NCBI GenBank assembly: GCA_965153455.1
Contig: OZ234504.1
Coordinates: forward strand, 8,618,001 to 8,682,000
Origin: Sphagnum compactum
Lineage: Eukaryota; Bryophyta; Sphagnopsida; Sphagnales
Length of the DNA stretch: 64,000 nt
Direction of reading: 5' to 3'
Below the pieces are notes generated by a model, which was given only the letters and a program-made list of their open reading frames with translations, was not told where the DNA came from and searched no databases. A program made the translations under genes and the position numbers. Shown here in pieces: positions 35,116 through 49,400 of this stretch. The first letter of the stretch is position 1. Each line of letters begins with the position of its first letter.

Positions 35116-38100
35116 ATGGCATACTGGGAAGTCACACAAAAGCTTTTGCAAACTGAAACTTGTATAGTGCGCAAACCTCGTCTCACTGAAGCACTTCTCA
35201 AAAAACCACCTTTCCGTTTCCTACATGACGTTATCTCGGAGGTAAAGAAGATTACTAAAATTGTGTTTCTCTATTTTTTGAAGTGTAAATCTTCACGTAC
35301 ATTTGCATGCATGTCTTGTGCACCAAGGGCTTTAAACATAGGACCTTTCAACAAAATCGAGAACTTCAATTGGTTTAAAATCCATGTAAGAATGATCGTC
35401 TTGCAACTGCCATGTTCATATATAACACTATATATGAGGCTTTTGAGACTTGGAGGCTGGTGTGTGGGGGGAGAAATCTGACGTTGTTGATATGTGATTT
35501 CCAAATCAACATGTGTAGGCATGTCGACAAACTGGATTTGCAAAAGGATTATTCAGTCCTGAGGAGCTTCTTTCAACCAACATCAAGGTATATTGCACCA
35601 TGCTACCATGAGGATGTTTCAATTCTTACTACAGATTGGCACACTAGAAAACAGATTGCAGGTTTTAAAAGCATATTTTCAAAAGGAAATGGTGCACAAG
35701 AAAGAGCATTCTTGAACTTAAATGTTTCATATGTAATCAAAGATTTGAGTTTAGGGTGTACATATGATATATTGCGGTACTTTGGAATCAGTTATACGCA
35801 TGACCACTTGTGGCTTTGTATACAGGACAAGGAAAGCAAAGTGAAATATCTTTGGAAAATTATCAATTGTGTGGGAATCACTCTCAATGCCTCTGTTCCT
35901 GCTCGCCCTCTCAAGGTGCTAGCGTCACCATTTGAACACCATACGTACTTGTTTTAACTTCTTTGAGCATTTGTTATGCATCTATGTGCACCTTGGCGTT
36001 TTATAAACTTTTGTCTCATGTATGTCCAGGAGTCCAGGATGAAATGGGGCAAGTAATGCAGCTATACTAAATCCTCAAAACCAAAGGCTTCAAATCTCTG
36101 ACTTGAACAAAAGATCGTTGTGAACATGCATTGATCAATGAACAAAACCCCCCCCCCCCCATCCCCTCCTGAAGAAATATACTGGTTACATTCCATGCTC
36201 TACATATGACATTGCAGGAGATGAGGTCTGAATCTGAATGTCCAGTTTTGAACTCCCACATGTCCAACTTCCAACATGTGTGTGTAAAATTGTGCAGATT
36301 GTGGCTGGATTGGAAGCAGAACAAACCAATGTATTTTTGCAGGCAAGCATTATGTTGCAATTCCTTTCACGAAGTTGCTTTTGTGTCATTGGTGGGTCTT
36401 TGCATAAAAATCTAGACACAAATCTTTTAAATAGCGAGTTAGGCGATGATTGAACATGTGGCTTGGTTTTTGGGCACCACCAATAATCTTTGGAATTGGG
36501 GTTTTCCATCAGAATAGTTTATTGAATGTATCTTTCATCACCAACATCATTCCAGGTTCTTACCAAAAAGAATAGAAAGTGTTGGTGTTTTATGGCGTAT
36601 TCATTTATGGATTATATCCAAAATAATGATTGTCTTGATCTCAATTGAATGTGCAATAGATGTTTGCAATTGCCACAACGATTGAAAGCTCAATCCAACA
36701 ACAATCAGTGAACCGTGTGTTGGCTGGTGAAATAATGCCATCAGTTGATCAAGGAGGGATGGAATGGATTCAACAGTAATATTCACATTCCTTTCATTCT
36801 CTTCATAACATGTTTTTAGTTGTTTGTTCAACACAATATACATTGCACAAGAAGCAAATGCAAGAAACTGAATCCATGTTTTCACCAAATCAAATAACAT
36901 GGGTGCTGTCAATGTTGAGGAATATTTGCAAGAAATTGCCATGAAAAGTGTTAATATCATCGTATGTGCATTGTTTTTGTTTGAAGGTTGAAGGTGCTCA
37001 AGTCACAAGGACAACATAATTTAGACATCCAACCTCTAGCAAATGCATTGGCAAACAAACTATCACCTGAAAAGCAAGACAGAATTACTAATATTCAGTC
37101 AACATTGATAGAAATGAATAATGTTAGATTCATGACTCTCTTTAAACAATGAAATATTATGACCATTTTATACAACACCACCAAAATGGAAAAGTGAAAT
37201 AAATTTCGACTTTGTGTCATGACCCATGGAGGAATTTTAAATGATAAACATTCTTTGATGTGTGTTATTCTTAAAGACCATGTGAAGCGTGCATGTGCGA
37301 AAGTAAAATTGTCCATGAACATTGCATTTATGTATTGCTAAGAAGCTTAAACACTAATTAAGAACATACCAAATTTGATGGATTTTTTTATTGGAATGTT
37401 GTCTTTTAGGCATCAAGTGGTAATATACATATCCATCAACAACCCACAATGCCTAATTTTCCATGTTAATCACATCCAAGCAAATTTATTCATCATTCTT
37501 CCATTCTATTGGAATGTAGGAAAATTCAAGTGCATTCCAAAAATCGACTGCAATACCATCTCAGTTGGAAGAGGAATCAAATTGTATGGTAACAACACCT
37601 ATGATCAAAGTAAAAGACGAGCAAGAAAATACTTTGAAAGCAGATGGACTAGGAGAGTTAACAACTACACATGAAATATCTTCTACAAGGAGTCCAGGAA
37701 GAACAAATGAGAAAAATGGTCAGGCATCGAATACTTGCATTGACATGCTTGTAGCCCATCCATTGAATGCATCGACATTAGGACGCAGGCCTCAATCTGC
37801 CAGAAAAGGACCTCCAAAACTTCATAGCAACGTCATTCAGGTTTGAGAGTTTCAACTTCAATAAATCTCATTTGATCACAATATTGAAAACATGTCCATA
37901 ATTTCCATCCTTCAAACATAGCCACATCACTAACACATAATCCAACTTGTTTGATTGAAACATCCTAAAGTATATATGTTCAACTTAAACTAGCATTTGA
38001 CGCTAAACCACATATTACCAAGTTCCAACCACAAAGACAATTAAAATTATATTGGATTATTTTGCAATATCTTCATAGTTGCTTCTTCACGCAAGTTACA

Positions 38101-41100
38101 TTAAAAATCTATAAAAATCAATAATCGTCGTAGAATATAAACCTTTCTAGAATCATCATAGAATATATACATTAGAAATTGACCTAATAGGCCATAATAT
38201 TGTGCCATGTGAACTAAATCAAAGAGAGTAGCTTAATTAATGAGTTTTTTACATTGAATATCTTATGAAGTCAAAAAAATTCCAATTTTTCCTACCCAAT
38301 TTGTTCCTTTTTTTCAATTGTAGATATTTAATTGAGTCTAAAACATTGTGGGATTCATGGTGTAGGGTGGGCCTTCAACCTCTGAAATGATTATCCCTAT
38401 GTAAGTTTGAATCCTTACATCTATGAAGGTTATGCAATACACAAGGTTTGCATTGATTTGGTCAATGACCGTGTATAATTAGAGTTTGTGACTAAGTTGT
38501 ATGATGTGATATAGTAGGAAAAACCAAGAAAATAATGGTTATCGTGCATACAATTGTGGGTTCAATTACAAATTACACATTGTGCATATTACTTATTCTT
38601 TTATTAATGTTCATTACAAATCAACACACAAGTGACATTTGTGGGATCTATTAATACCACAACATATTTGGGGGCAATGAAATATCTTGGGTCTAATATT
38701 GACAAAACATTGAATCATTAATTATGTAAAAATGTTGATTTCAATATAACAAATTCATGGAAAACATGTCAAAAATATGAGCTGAACAATATGATGATGT
38801 GAAAGACCTCTATATACATGAAATGTTTACTCTTTCAAATTTCATAATCATCGAAACCAAGGTGGTAGGGATTTGCAAGGAAAAAGGAAGTTGGGCATTT
38901 TGTTGGATCATGAAATGGAGGAGGATGATGAATCAGAAAACATGCCAATCTTGCTTCCCCCTGGAATCAATCATGAGGTATATCCAAACTAGATATGTTT
39001 GCATTATGGTTTTGATTTGCATAAATTATTTATCATCTCAAGGGTCTATTTAATTGTAAAATATTTCATGGTCATTTAGGAACAATTTAACCTTGTAAAT
39101 GTTTTTTTTGGGGGGTTGTGTTATTGACATATGATCCTTACCTATGAATTCAAGTATATGTATTATATCATATAACAATTATGAGAAAACAAAAAAATTG
39201 AAAAACCATTGTTGGCTCATGATATATTGTAATTATGTAATATACAACATCCTTGGTGCCAATTTTTATAATTGGAAACTTCTTAGTTGTATGCAAGCAC
39301 TTATACATATCAAATTTTGACAAAAAAATGTAGTGGAGTTATATTAATTTAGTTGTAATGTATTGATTTGAAGTTATGTTAGAGTGTGGTTGCATGTTAT
39401 AAACTGTTGAATATCGTGCTATTATATGAACCCCAACAAATACAATTTCCTTATAACATAGATCTAGACCTTCTTGATTATGGCAGAAACATTCAACTAG
39501 ATGATTTATTTTTAATTTTTTGCATCTAAGTATGTAATATAATTACCTTTTTCACATTTTATTTTAATAAAAATTGTCATGTAGAAGAGGAGGAGGACTT
39601 GGGATAGAGAAAGAAAAGGAAGGGGAAAAAAGTACTTGGAAATGAATAAAATTCTACAATACCACACAAAAGGAAGAAGAAAGATGGAATAAATATGAAA
39701 ATATTCATTGTTAAGTATTTTTTCAAAACTTGTATTACAACAACCCAAAAGAAATCTTGAAAAACATCAACCTTAGTCAAACCTAGTTAATATTTGCTCA
39801 TTAGTACAAAATTGGTTGAGTCTAATTACATAAAATTATAACCTCAAAGGAAAATCGAGGTAGATTTAATGAAACAACATTGATCTTTAATGCTTGATAC
39901 TTCTAAGCATACTTATGCTTAATGCTTTCCTTTCCACTTTGATTCCATCTAATCATTAATTGTATGTGTTCCCTACCTCTTGAAAGTGAATTTTTAAATT
40001 CTTTATTTGATATTAAGATGACATTCCTTACATGCTTACTTCAAGTGCAAGCGTTCAAAAATTTGCAACTTGCTATAATATTGCATGTTGATTTTTGTAC
40101 TTACATTTTGATTTTGTCCATCATAATTTCAACAAGAGGAACTATCTAGAACTTGCATGACATTATTGTAATAAACATGTACATCCGTATTAATTTCTTG
40201 TTTATGGGTTTTAATTGTTTTGTAGACACAACTAATGTATGTGATTTTGTGTTCAATGTTATCTCATGCAAGCTTTCTATTTTCATTTATTGAAACATGA
40301 AGCCTTCCAAAGCCACCATATTTTTCTAGGTCACTAGTGACATAAATGTTGTCAAGGAGCAAGGAGATGCAATAACTAATGACCAAAGTCAAAGCTCCAA
40401 CATTGATATGGAAGGCTTTGGAATGAAAGAAGAAGAAGTAATATGCATAACATGATCACCTTTTATTCTTGCAATTAGGAATTGTTAGTGATGAAGTGAA
40501 ATTATGTCAAACCAAGTGGTTAAACCAATTTTAACAATCATCATACAAGCTCCCAACCAGCTAATTCATCAAAACATAAAATTTTGCAACTTTTCAATAT
40601 TGTCAATTTGTGTTCATTATGAACGTTTGATTATTGAATTTCAATGTAAATATTGCTCCTTTCCCAGATATGTTTTCCCAATACACCAACATATAGATAC
40701 AAGAAATTTAATTATATCATTAAATAATCCCATGATACATATTAATTGTTATATTCCAATTCCCCCATATGATCCAATCTCCCCCCACTTTTTAGGAGTT
40801 GAATGAACACTAATGCATTGTTATCTATAGACATAAAAACAAATATATGATGGGGTACATTATACACAAAAATAACAAGACCTTAAGATAATTTATTTAT
40901 TTTATAATTTGATAGACAAATATGATATAATAATCAAATAGAAAAATACATGATTTTGTCAAGTGTAATGCTGTTGATATGGTTGATTCTAATGTATTAA
41001 TGTTTGTGAAATTGGATATCATTTTGTATATGAAGATTCAAAAATTGAAAGAGGTGGTGCAATCATTATGTCAAGCTGCTAATCCACTTGGAAAATCCAT

Positions 41101-43401
41101 GGACTATTTCCAGGTGCTTTCTTGTGCACAAGTTTGGTTCTACTAAAATCATTTTTTGATATGGAGAACCAAATAACATTTTCCAATCCAAATGTGCCCC
41201 TCAAACCTTTTGATCATAATGTCATTCAATGGAAAATGGAATTTTCACCTTGCACTATAAAGATAAGGGTGAGATGCAAACTTTCTTCAAAAGCTTGTGT
41301 CCCAAATGTGCATGTATATGGTGTTTAGGAAGAGGAATAATTGATGGTCCAAGAATCTCTATCCCCTTTCCTAAGAAGCACCATTCAAGATGCAAATCAT
41401 AGGCCTTCCTTGAAAATAAAACAAACTAAATTATATTCCTATTAACGTTTCAAAACTGAATTTTTGTTGAAAATGACTTTCCCCCATTACAAATTGATTG
41501 GCTATGTTGGGGACTTGTGGGCATGAAGTATAATTGCTTGTACCACACTTTCCATAAAGAACACCAATACAAATGCAAATTGATATTTTCCAAGTTAAGG
41601 TTTAATTTGAATGTACAATGGTCATCTCCAAATCCTTAAACATCAAAATTGGCTTTGACCCTACTTGTTGGGCTACTCAATAAACCATGATTGATGTATC
41701 ATTTTGGTTTTTAAAGGTTTTGCCCCAAAATAAAGGTGGGTAGATTACAAAGCCACCATGAGTGGAGCATCATTCTTTTCACATATATTGATATTATACA
41801 TGTGGAATTAATGTATAGTTAATTTCTATTGAACACATGGAGATTGAATTGTTAGATATCCTATTCTATGTTATTTTATAAACATGCTTGTAAAACTAGG
41901 AATATCATATTGATCTTTGCCATGTTCAATTGCTAATTTACTTGGAACAACTATCCATATTCAATTTTAGTAAAAACTTTATGGTCATGATTGCACCTTT
42001 TGAAAGTAAAGTCATGTCCAACGTCGGAAATTTCAAAATTCATGTCTAATATACAATGACAACAATTGAAAATAAGGTTTATGCTACAATTGGTGAAAAG
42101 TTGGCACTATGAAAATGATTCCTTGACTTATGTAGATGCCATCAAATCAAATACACAATCCAATTATGTTTGAATGTTTTAACAATAAACTGATTATGAT
42201 TTTTTAAGACATGCTAGCCAATTGTCCTTTAAAAATGTGTGAAGGTTACAATTTTGCATGGTTTTTGTTGATGTTAGAACATAGGGAAATTGTTTGCATG
42301 TGCTACATGAAGCTCAATTGAAAATGAAAACGTATGAAATTAGTAAAATGTGTTGTAAATATCACAAAATAAGTTTGTACAAAAAAGGGTTACTTGGACT
42401 ATATAATTCACAATCGTTTCATAAAATAATAATTTTCATTTTATTATAACAAACGGTCAAACATATTGTATGTATATATTTCAATGAATGACCATACTCC
42501 CCAACACTTCTTTTCAAAACACAATTAATTTGAAATTTATGTGCCAAATTGCATTGGTTTTCAATATCAATCCATAGTTATGAATATGCATGAGTAAATT
42601 TCAAATTCACCATTTTTTAATGGTTTTGAACCAACATTAATAAATTGTGAGTGACTTTAAATATCAATATATTGTAGATGACAGGAAAATATAGAAATCA
42701 TGAAGAACGAACACCAGTTTTGGATCAAAGAACGCGAGACATATTCCAAAAAGCTTGAAGACGAAAAGAGGTTTGACAATATTTCTAGCATTATATGTTT
42801 CCAATTGATTATCCTTTGACATAAATGACCACAAATGTTTTGATGCTGGAAATTTCAATAGTTTTATGAATAATATAGTTTATCGAATTTCTAAAATGCT
42901 AACTAGGTTGTAATTATGATGACATAGGATTACAAATGATATGATCGAAGAAAAAGCTAGAAAGGTGATTGAATTGGAAGAAGAAATACATCATCAACAA
43001 CAACACATCATTTCAACAAAGACTCAAGTACAAATACATTTAAATAAATTGATAGCTATGTAAATGTCAAATTAATCTCACTTTCACCTATTTGAAATGT
43101 TTATGAAGAAAAATTCCATGTGATCCTTTCCATTTTATTTTCAATTTCCTTAATGCCAAATTTATAGGTATAGTCATAAAGTTGCAAGATCACATAAATT
43201 ATCCAAAAAACAATTAGTCACTATTTGATCTTAAAATAAATTTGAAATTAGTGGTGTGTAAAGCCATTTTTCGGGCCTTTTTAGATGTGCATCTTAATTT
43301 ATTTTCTTAAATGGAACTATTTGTCGAATGGACAGATCTTACAAAACAATGATAGAATCATGGAACTTTTGCGCATGGTGACTACAAGACCTTTAGGATA
43401 A
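35116..43401 (+). CDS. IFT54: Intraflagellar transport protein 54 (TRAF3IP1/MIP-T3)
   Basis: Subunit of the IFT-B complex that moves tubulin and other cargo along cilia. Confident exons: 35116-35241, 35519-35587, 35826-35915, 36298-36342, 37565-37840, about 38862-38977, 40330-40437, 41036-41113, 42685-42770, 42928-43027, 43336-43401 (TAA). The N-terminal calponin-homology-like domain shows RKPRLTEALLKKPPFRFLHD, TGFAKGLFSPEEL, DKESKVKYLWKII, VPARPLK and IVAGLEAEQTN. The middle has LGRRPQSARKGPPKLHSNV, the family's RPxSAR-PP motif. An acidic stretch (DHEMEEDDESENM) follows. The C-terminal coiled coil has VVQSLCQAANPLGKSMDYFQ, NIEIMKNEHQFW and ILQNNDRIMELLRMV. The start was chosen at MAYWEVTQ, which fits the usual family N-terminus; an upstream Met at 35056 adds a Cys-rich unrelated segment. 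Exons between 36342 and 37565 and around 38862 are incomplete: phase mismatches indicate at least one unseen exon. The donor after 36342 reads CAGgcaagc, a GC-AG type. Confidence 0.9.
36985..37140 (+). other. Open coding-like stretch inside the IFT54 gene, unassigned
   Basis: One frame reads KVLKSQGQHNLDIQPLANAL, then ANKLSPEKQDRITNIQSTLI without stop, bounded on the left by TTGAAG, a possible acceptor. It does not match the IFT54 region expected here. It may be a lineage-specific linker exon of IFT54 or a chance open frame in an intron. Confidence 0.3.
38355..38460 (+). mobile_element. tRNA-related SINE-like sequence in an IFT54 intron
   Basis: ATGGTGTAGGGTGGG at about 38357 resembles an A box. 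At 38401-38418, GTAAG-TTTGAATC-CTTAC forms a perfect 5 bp T-arm with a tRNA-like loop, spaced about 45 bp from the A box. This is the layout of a tRNA-derived SINE head. No full cloverleaf can be built, so a functional tRNA gene is unlikely. Confidence 0.5.
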
Positions 43402-46400
43402 CAAGTTCTAAACACATGACATTGTTAATGTATCTACAATTTTGAAATAGTGCATTGTAAACAAGTTTTAACAAAAACAAACCCACTAAGTTTTGATTGT
43501 GTTGTTAAGATATTGTTCATAGTGACAAGAAAAATCAATAAGTTACATGTGTCTTTGTATTCATGTCAAAAAAAATTAATAATTTTTATGCAACTTTGAG
43601 GAATTTAACAAGGGAATTTATTTGGAATGCGTTATATTGTGTTGGAATGCATTTTGTTTTTAGCTTCCAAGATTACGTAACTTGGTGAAATGTATTCATA
43701 ACTTTTATAATTGTTTTAAGCCAACTCACTTTTTTATAATGCTTGTGATAGGATAATGAGATACTTGTTATGATGCCACTTGCAATTTTTTTGGTTTACC
43801 TTCTTCCATATATGCCTTTAAAAAGGTTTCTTCTTGACATTTCCCATCCCATTGTGATCTCCATACTCCACCTTTCTCTTGCATGCCAACATCATTTCTT
43901 CACCAATAATGTGATTGCCCTGCCATGCTATAATTACATGAATATGTTCCATTCATATACTCGTGGGTAATAGTTTGTAACACCATTTTCCATCATGGTT
44001 TTCTTACATATATATATTTAACAACCTTCTACAACCACTACCGGAAAACATTATATGCATCAACAATATAATGATCATGCAAAAAAAATTTATGTACATG
44101 AGATTTATAGAAATTGCCGAAAAATTAGTTTTTGTCAGTTTTATAAGCCCCAGTGAAAAGAAAATATTAGTTAAATATATATTGGTTGTATCCTATTTAA
44201 CTATGCATTGTTGTTTAGTTTATCTTGCTTTGGTTCATTTCATTGTTTTACCCCATTCTAATTTTATTTTTTATGATGAAATAAAGTTTATATGTCTTTC
44301 ACATTATATTGTTCATGTATCTCCACATGTAGTCACAATGTTAATATGTGTCTTTCATGACTAAAACATTTTACAACTTGTTCTAGTTCTAGTCATGTAA
44401 TTGTATTATGCTAGTCGTTTAATTTGCAACTATGATGTGACTATTTTGCATTTACATGACAACATGTCAACTTGCACCTACATGTCAACTACTATTTCTG
44501 AATTAAGAACTTATTGATTATGCACCCTATTTATCCTAATTTAGAGGAGAAAAATTGCTATATTTTCTATTTGAAAACATTTATAACCTTGAAAAGCATA
44601 ATTTAGTGCAAATTTAATAACTTGCCAGTTTTGTCACATATTGTACATGTTTTTTTAAAATATTTAATAACATGTCTAAATTTTACATTTTGATGATACA
44701 ATATTCACAAATTTTCATTATTTAGTTTCACATAATTTTATTGTTACAAGAAAATATTTTACAATTTTAGAAATAATATAATTGAATTCCAAGAAATTTC
44801 CAATATTTAATAACAGATTTTCATTCATGAAATTTTACCCAAAAAATTTACAAATTAAAAAATCTAACATGAAGTGATCTTAGAGGGTTTTTAAATGCGG
44901 AAGCAAGAAAAATATTTCTTTTTATAAATTTCTATAGTTGGTTTTAAGTGTGTAGCCACGAATATAAAAGGTTGATTATTATTTTTATTTCATATTTAAT
45001 TTATAGCCAGATTTATCTAAATCTTCTTAGGGGCGATTTCCACTTTTCAACTGCATAAATAAATCTTACAAAACACATTTTGCCATTGTTAATATTGTGA
45101 GAATTTTGAATCCTCTAAAGAAATCCATAAAAATTTTAATTATATAACATTACTTGATATGTTATAAGTTAAAATTTGATATTTAAACAAATATTGTTGA
45201 TATACAACAAGCATATTATATTTTATTGAATATAAATAGTTATGATCTATTTATAAATATTATATATTATATAATACGTATCAAAATTAAAGTTTATTAT
45301 TAGAATTATGACATATTATAAATCAAAATTGCATTATATAGTTTTAAAATCAAATACAAGTTTTAAGATGTGGGAAATATATCATAATTTATTTACTATT
45401 ATGTTAGCCATAAAATATTTCCCATTTATAAATCATGTCATTGAGTGTCATTAATGAAATTTTAATTTTTTTCATTTGGATTCAAGTATCAATAATATAT
45501 TAAATATTACAATTGGAATTTTTGCAACATAAAATTATGAATTATATAAGATTATTTGATATGTTGTAAATTAATATTTGATATTTAAAGTAATATTGTA
45601 CATCATAAATAATATATAAATTACATTAGAAAAGGTAAATTATATTTTTATTGAATGTACATGGGTCCAAGCAAGATAATTTAGACTAAAAACTTAATCC
45701 TTAAAACTCCAAAACCTAGAATTTTGAAAACACAAATGTTGAAATAGGTTATTGGGATTTTTTTTTAAAAATTCTTGCACACATATGTAAAAAATCCATA
45801 AACTATTATTAATCTCTTAAGATCAATAAATAAATAAAATTAATCAATTAAGGGGGAAAAATTGTACTTTAATACATATTAGTATGGTGCACATTCACAT
45901 AACAATAGTTTGCATGTGGGGTGCATGGTTTTAAAATGAAATAGCTTTAAGATCGAAAAAAATGGTGATCATTTAAACATACTTTCCAAGTATCAAACAA
46001 AGTTCAAATCAAACAATTAAACATGCTCTAGGACCATAAAACAAGCCTAACAAAATGTTTTATGACCATCTTGAAGGATTTTTGCAAACTCATTTTTAAA
46101 ACCAAAAGGCCTTGGCATGGAAATAAAAAAATTTGAACAAGTAGGTTAGCCAATAGACAAGTATTACATTACCCAATTTCGATTGCCCATCTTAAATTAA
46201 TAGCTCTAGGGGCCTATTTGATGTTGTGTAACAAGACTGCTTCTTGTAAATCCCATGCAATGGTCCAAGATGGATGATGGTTTCTTGAATTTTTTTTTCA
46301 TAAGTAGCACTACCAAGCTAAAGGGGGTGTGCAAATTAATTTTAGAATCATTGTGCCAATTTTTGCTGACAAAAATCAACTTGTTTAAATTGTTAAATTG

Positions 46401-49400
46401 CAAAGATTTTTTTTAATTAGTAAGTATTCAAGTTCTAGAAAAAATATCTTTGTCATTTCAGTTTGTGATCTAACAATCCCCAAGATTTGTGATATAATAA
46501 TCCAACAATATGGAACATCGTCTCATGCTTCTCCCACCATTGAAAAGGACATTTGATGTCTTTGACATTCACTTGATATTGCTTAAAAATTAGAAGCTCC
46601 CTAGTTATTAACTAGCTCCTTGTTAGTTCACTTATGCTAGATGTCATCTCAAAGATATCCAAAATATAGTTTTCATCAATTCCTTGATCAACATCACCAC
46701 TTTTAAATTGAACCAAAGTGTGCAAATGATGATGAGATTTTAAGAACATAGGATATAAAAACTTTTAGTCATATTGTTCAACAATGGCCTTACTTTGTTC
46801 AAGGCCAATAAGTGAGAATATTAAATGAAAACTCATAAACCTAGGGTTCAACATCAAAGATAACATATTATTGGTTTTTTTCTTTAAACTTCTTTAGAAA
46901 GGAATAAAATAATTCAAAACTCACAAACCTTTTTATTATTATTGAAAACTAAACATGTTAATTCAAGAATAACATTTGCATCTTCTTCCATTAGGTTATC
47001 AAACGAAGTCATAGTTTCAATTGAACATCCTTCAATTTCAAACTCATGGAAATGACAAAATCTAGTGCATCATTTAGCAACCAATGACCCCTAAATTGGT
47101 TCATAATACAAAAAAATAGAACAAGGGATAGGTAGTCAACAATAATCTAAGAGTGCCATGTCAAAGGAGGTGGCATTTGTTTGTAATCATCCTCATGATT
47201 TCCACTTGTTGTAACAAAGGATGATAACTTCTTTGAATTGTAAAGCTTTTTGAAAAAAAAATACTATTAAACTTGCAAACGGAAAAAATCCTATTTGTTG
47301 CAAAATTTTCAAAAATAAATGCAAATATAAACATTTTTCTAGTAGGAGGTTTAAAATATGCATGTTGTTTTTGTTAGTGTATTCAATTTCCTTGGGGGAA
47401 GGCTATAATTAAAACATATTTTGTTCCTTTTTTTAAAACTTTTCCCTGACTTTTTAGGCCAAGTGATATATATTTGCAAATCCCCTTGAACAGCTTTAAC
47501 AAATACATACTTTAAAGTTTCGTAAACCTTTTCATCCATGGTGGCATATTGGCAAGCTTTAGAGAATGCATGGCCAAAATAAATTCCTTTGAAATTTTAT
47601 TCAAACCCAAAACTTCCCATCTTGCAACTAATTTTAATGCTACAATCATAGTATTTAGGCTAAACCCTTCACCCTTCACATAGGCAAGAATTTTCTTCCT
47701 TAAATTATACTTCTGCAACAACTTTATCATTTTTTGGCCAAATTTTGATTAGTAGTATTCTTTTTGGGTTCTTCATAACTAATGTGATGTTAAAAACTAG
47801 AAATAATAATCATGACAAATTTTATTTTACAACAACATAATGATGTACATTTTAAAAATTAATTAATAAAATTTTCCCTTAGCTATGACCAATTTATCAT
47901 GCAATATTCATTGTTGATGTTAAATGAATGGCATGGCCATTGTGTATAACACACCTTGTTATCATTGACACAATAAAATGCCAAACATAAGATAATTTCA
48001 CTATGTGATTTCGAAAATCTTCTTTGGACATGAAACTTTTGTGGATTTTATTTCATTCTCTCTAAATCATCTTCTAGATTTTTGCTTCCTTTTGTTTGAA
48101 GATTCATAATTTTTTCAATGTAAGTCCATCTTCAATTTCCATTTCATTCATGAAAACATCACATGCACTTGGTTTATTTTCATTTTCAAACAATTGTTCC
48201 ATGTTTGATTTTCACAAGAAAATCCAACCTAATGAGTAAAGAAAAATAATAATAGTTATATGATTTACCAAACTACTACCAAAATTGAAAGTGCAAATAA
48301 TCACATTTTTTCACCTTTCACCATTGTGCAAAAAAAAAAAAGGTTAAATACAAATATGTATGAGTGAATGTATGTGTATGTGTATGAAAATGTTTCATAT
48401 AGATCTTGCACAAAAGAGAAAAAAAAATGTAATTAACACCCACAATATATATATTTTTAAAACAAAAAAACATGTCAACAAAACAAATAAAACACATAAA
48501 CTTTAATTCTCAATTTTTATATAAAAAATACAAAGTTGGAATTCCAATTCAAATTCAATGAAGTTTTTTTGAATAAATTAAAGAACTAAAAAAAAAGATG
48601 AAAAAAGAAAAAAGAAAAGAAGGATTTAAATTATTTTTTCTAAACTTACCTTGAATGAACTTGAGGTCAAAGGTGGACCAAGGGTTGTAGCTCCACCATT
48701 TTAGTACCTACACAATGCAAACAAGAGAGGGGAATTATTGACCAAAGTGCATAGAAACATGACAAAAGTAGTATAACAAAACATTAGTAAAAGGACCAAG
48801 AGAGAGCATGGGCAAGGGTGGGTACCTAAAGGAATAACACACATAAATCAACAATAACAACATGTTGAAGTAGGAACAACATGATGGGACACAACAACAT
48901 CATGACAAGACACAACAACATGACTAATGTAATAATGACACCACAAGAAGCAAGAAAGCACAAAACATAAGGGACACAAAAGGTGTTTTTTGTTTCATAA
49001 TTTCTTCAAGCACAACATCTAGCTACACCAAAAAGAGCAAGCTAAGAAAACTTTGAGCAATTCATCAACTCCTTACAACTTGAACAACAACTTGGAACAC
49101 TTAACAATGTGAAACATAAGAAAATGAAGAACCTTGAAGCAAAACACATAAACAAACACAAAAGGAAGTGAAACATTAAAAAAAAAAAAACAAAGATGGA
49201 GATCACTTACAAAATGAACCAAAAAAAAGTCATGATGCCTCCTTATCCCCTTGAATGCTACCATGGGGAGCCTCTTCTAACTTAAACTAGTAGTGCCTTA
49301 GTCCAGGCGCCACCCTAATCACGTGCCACCCTAATCCATAGTTGTCACCTTAACCTTTGCTTAAGAACCAGATTTGGGTTCTCTTGTAGAATAGATCTAG

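Noticed and set aside
35412-35957. 181-codon plus-strand open frame across IFT54 exons 2-3
   Set aside because: It runs through introns in a different frame over part of its length; the IFT54 exons inside it explain the coding signal.
38401-38418. Functional tRNA gene
   Set aside because: Only the T-arm folds; anticodon and acceptor stems cannot be formed, so SINE-like origin is more likely.
43770-44364. Hydrophobic open frames after IFT54
   Set aside because: Composition is what AT-rich DNA gives by chance; no family features or splice context.
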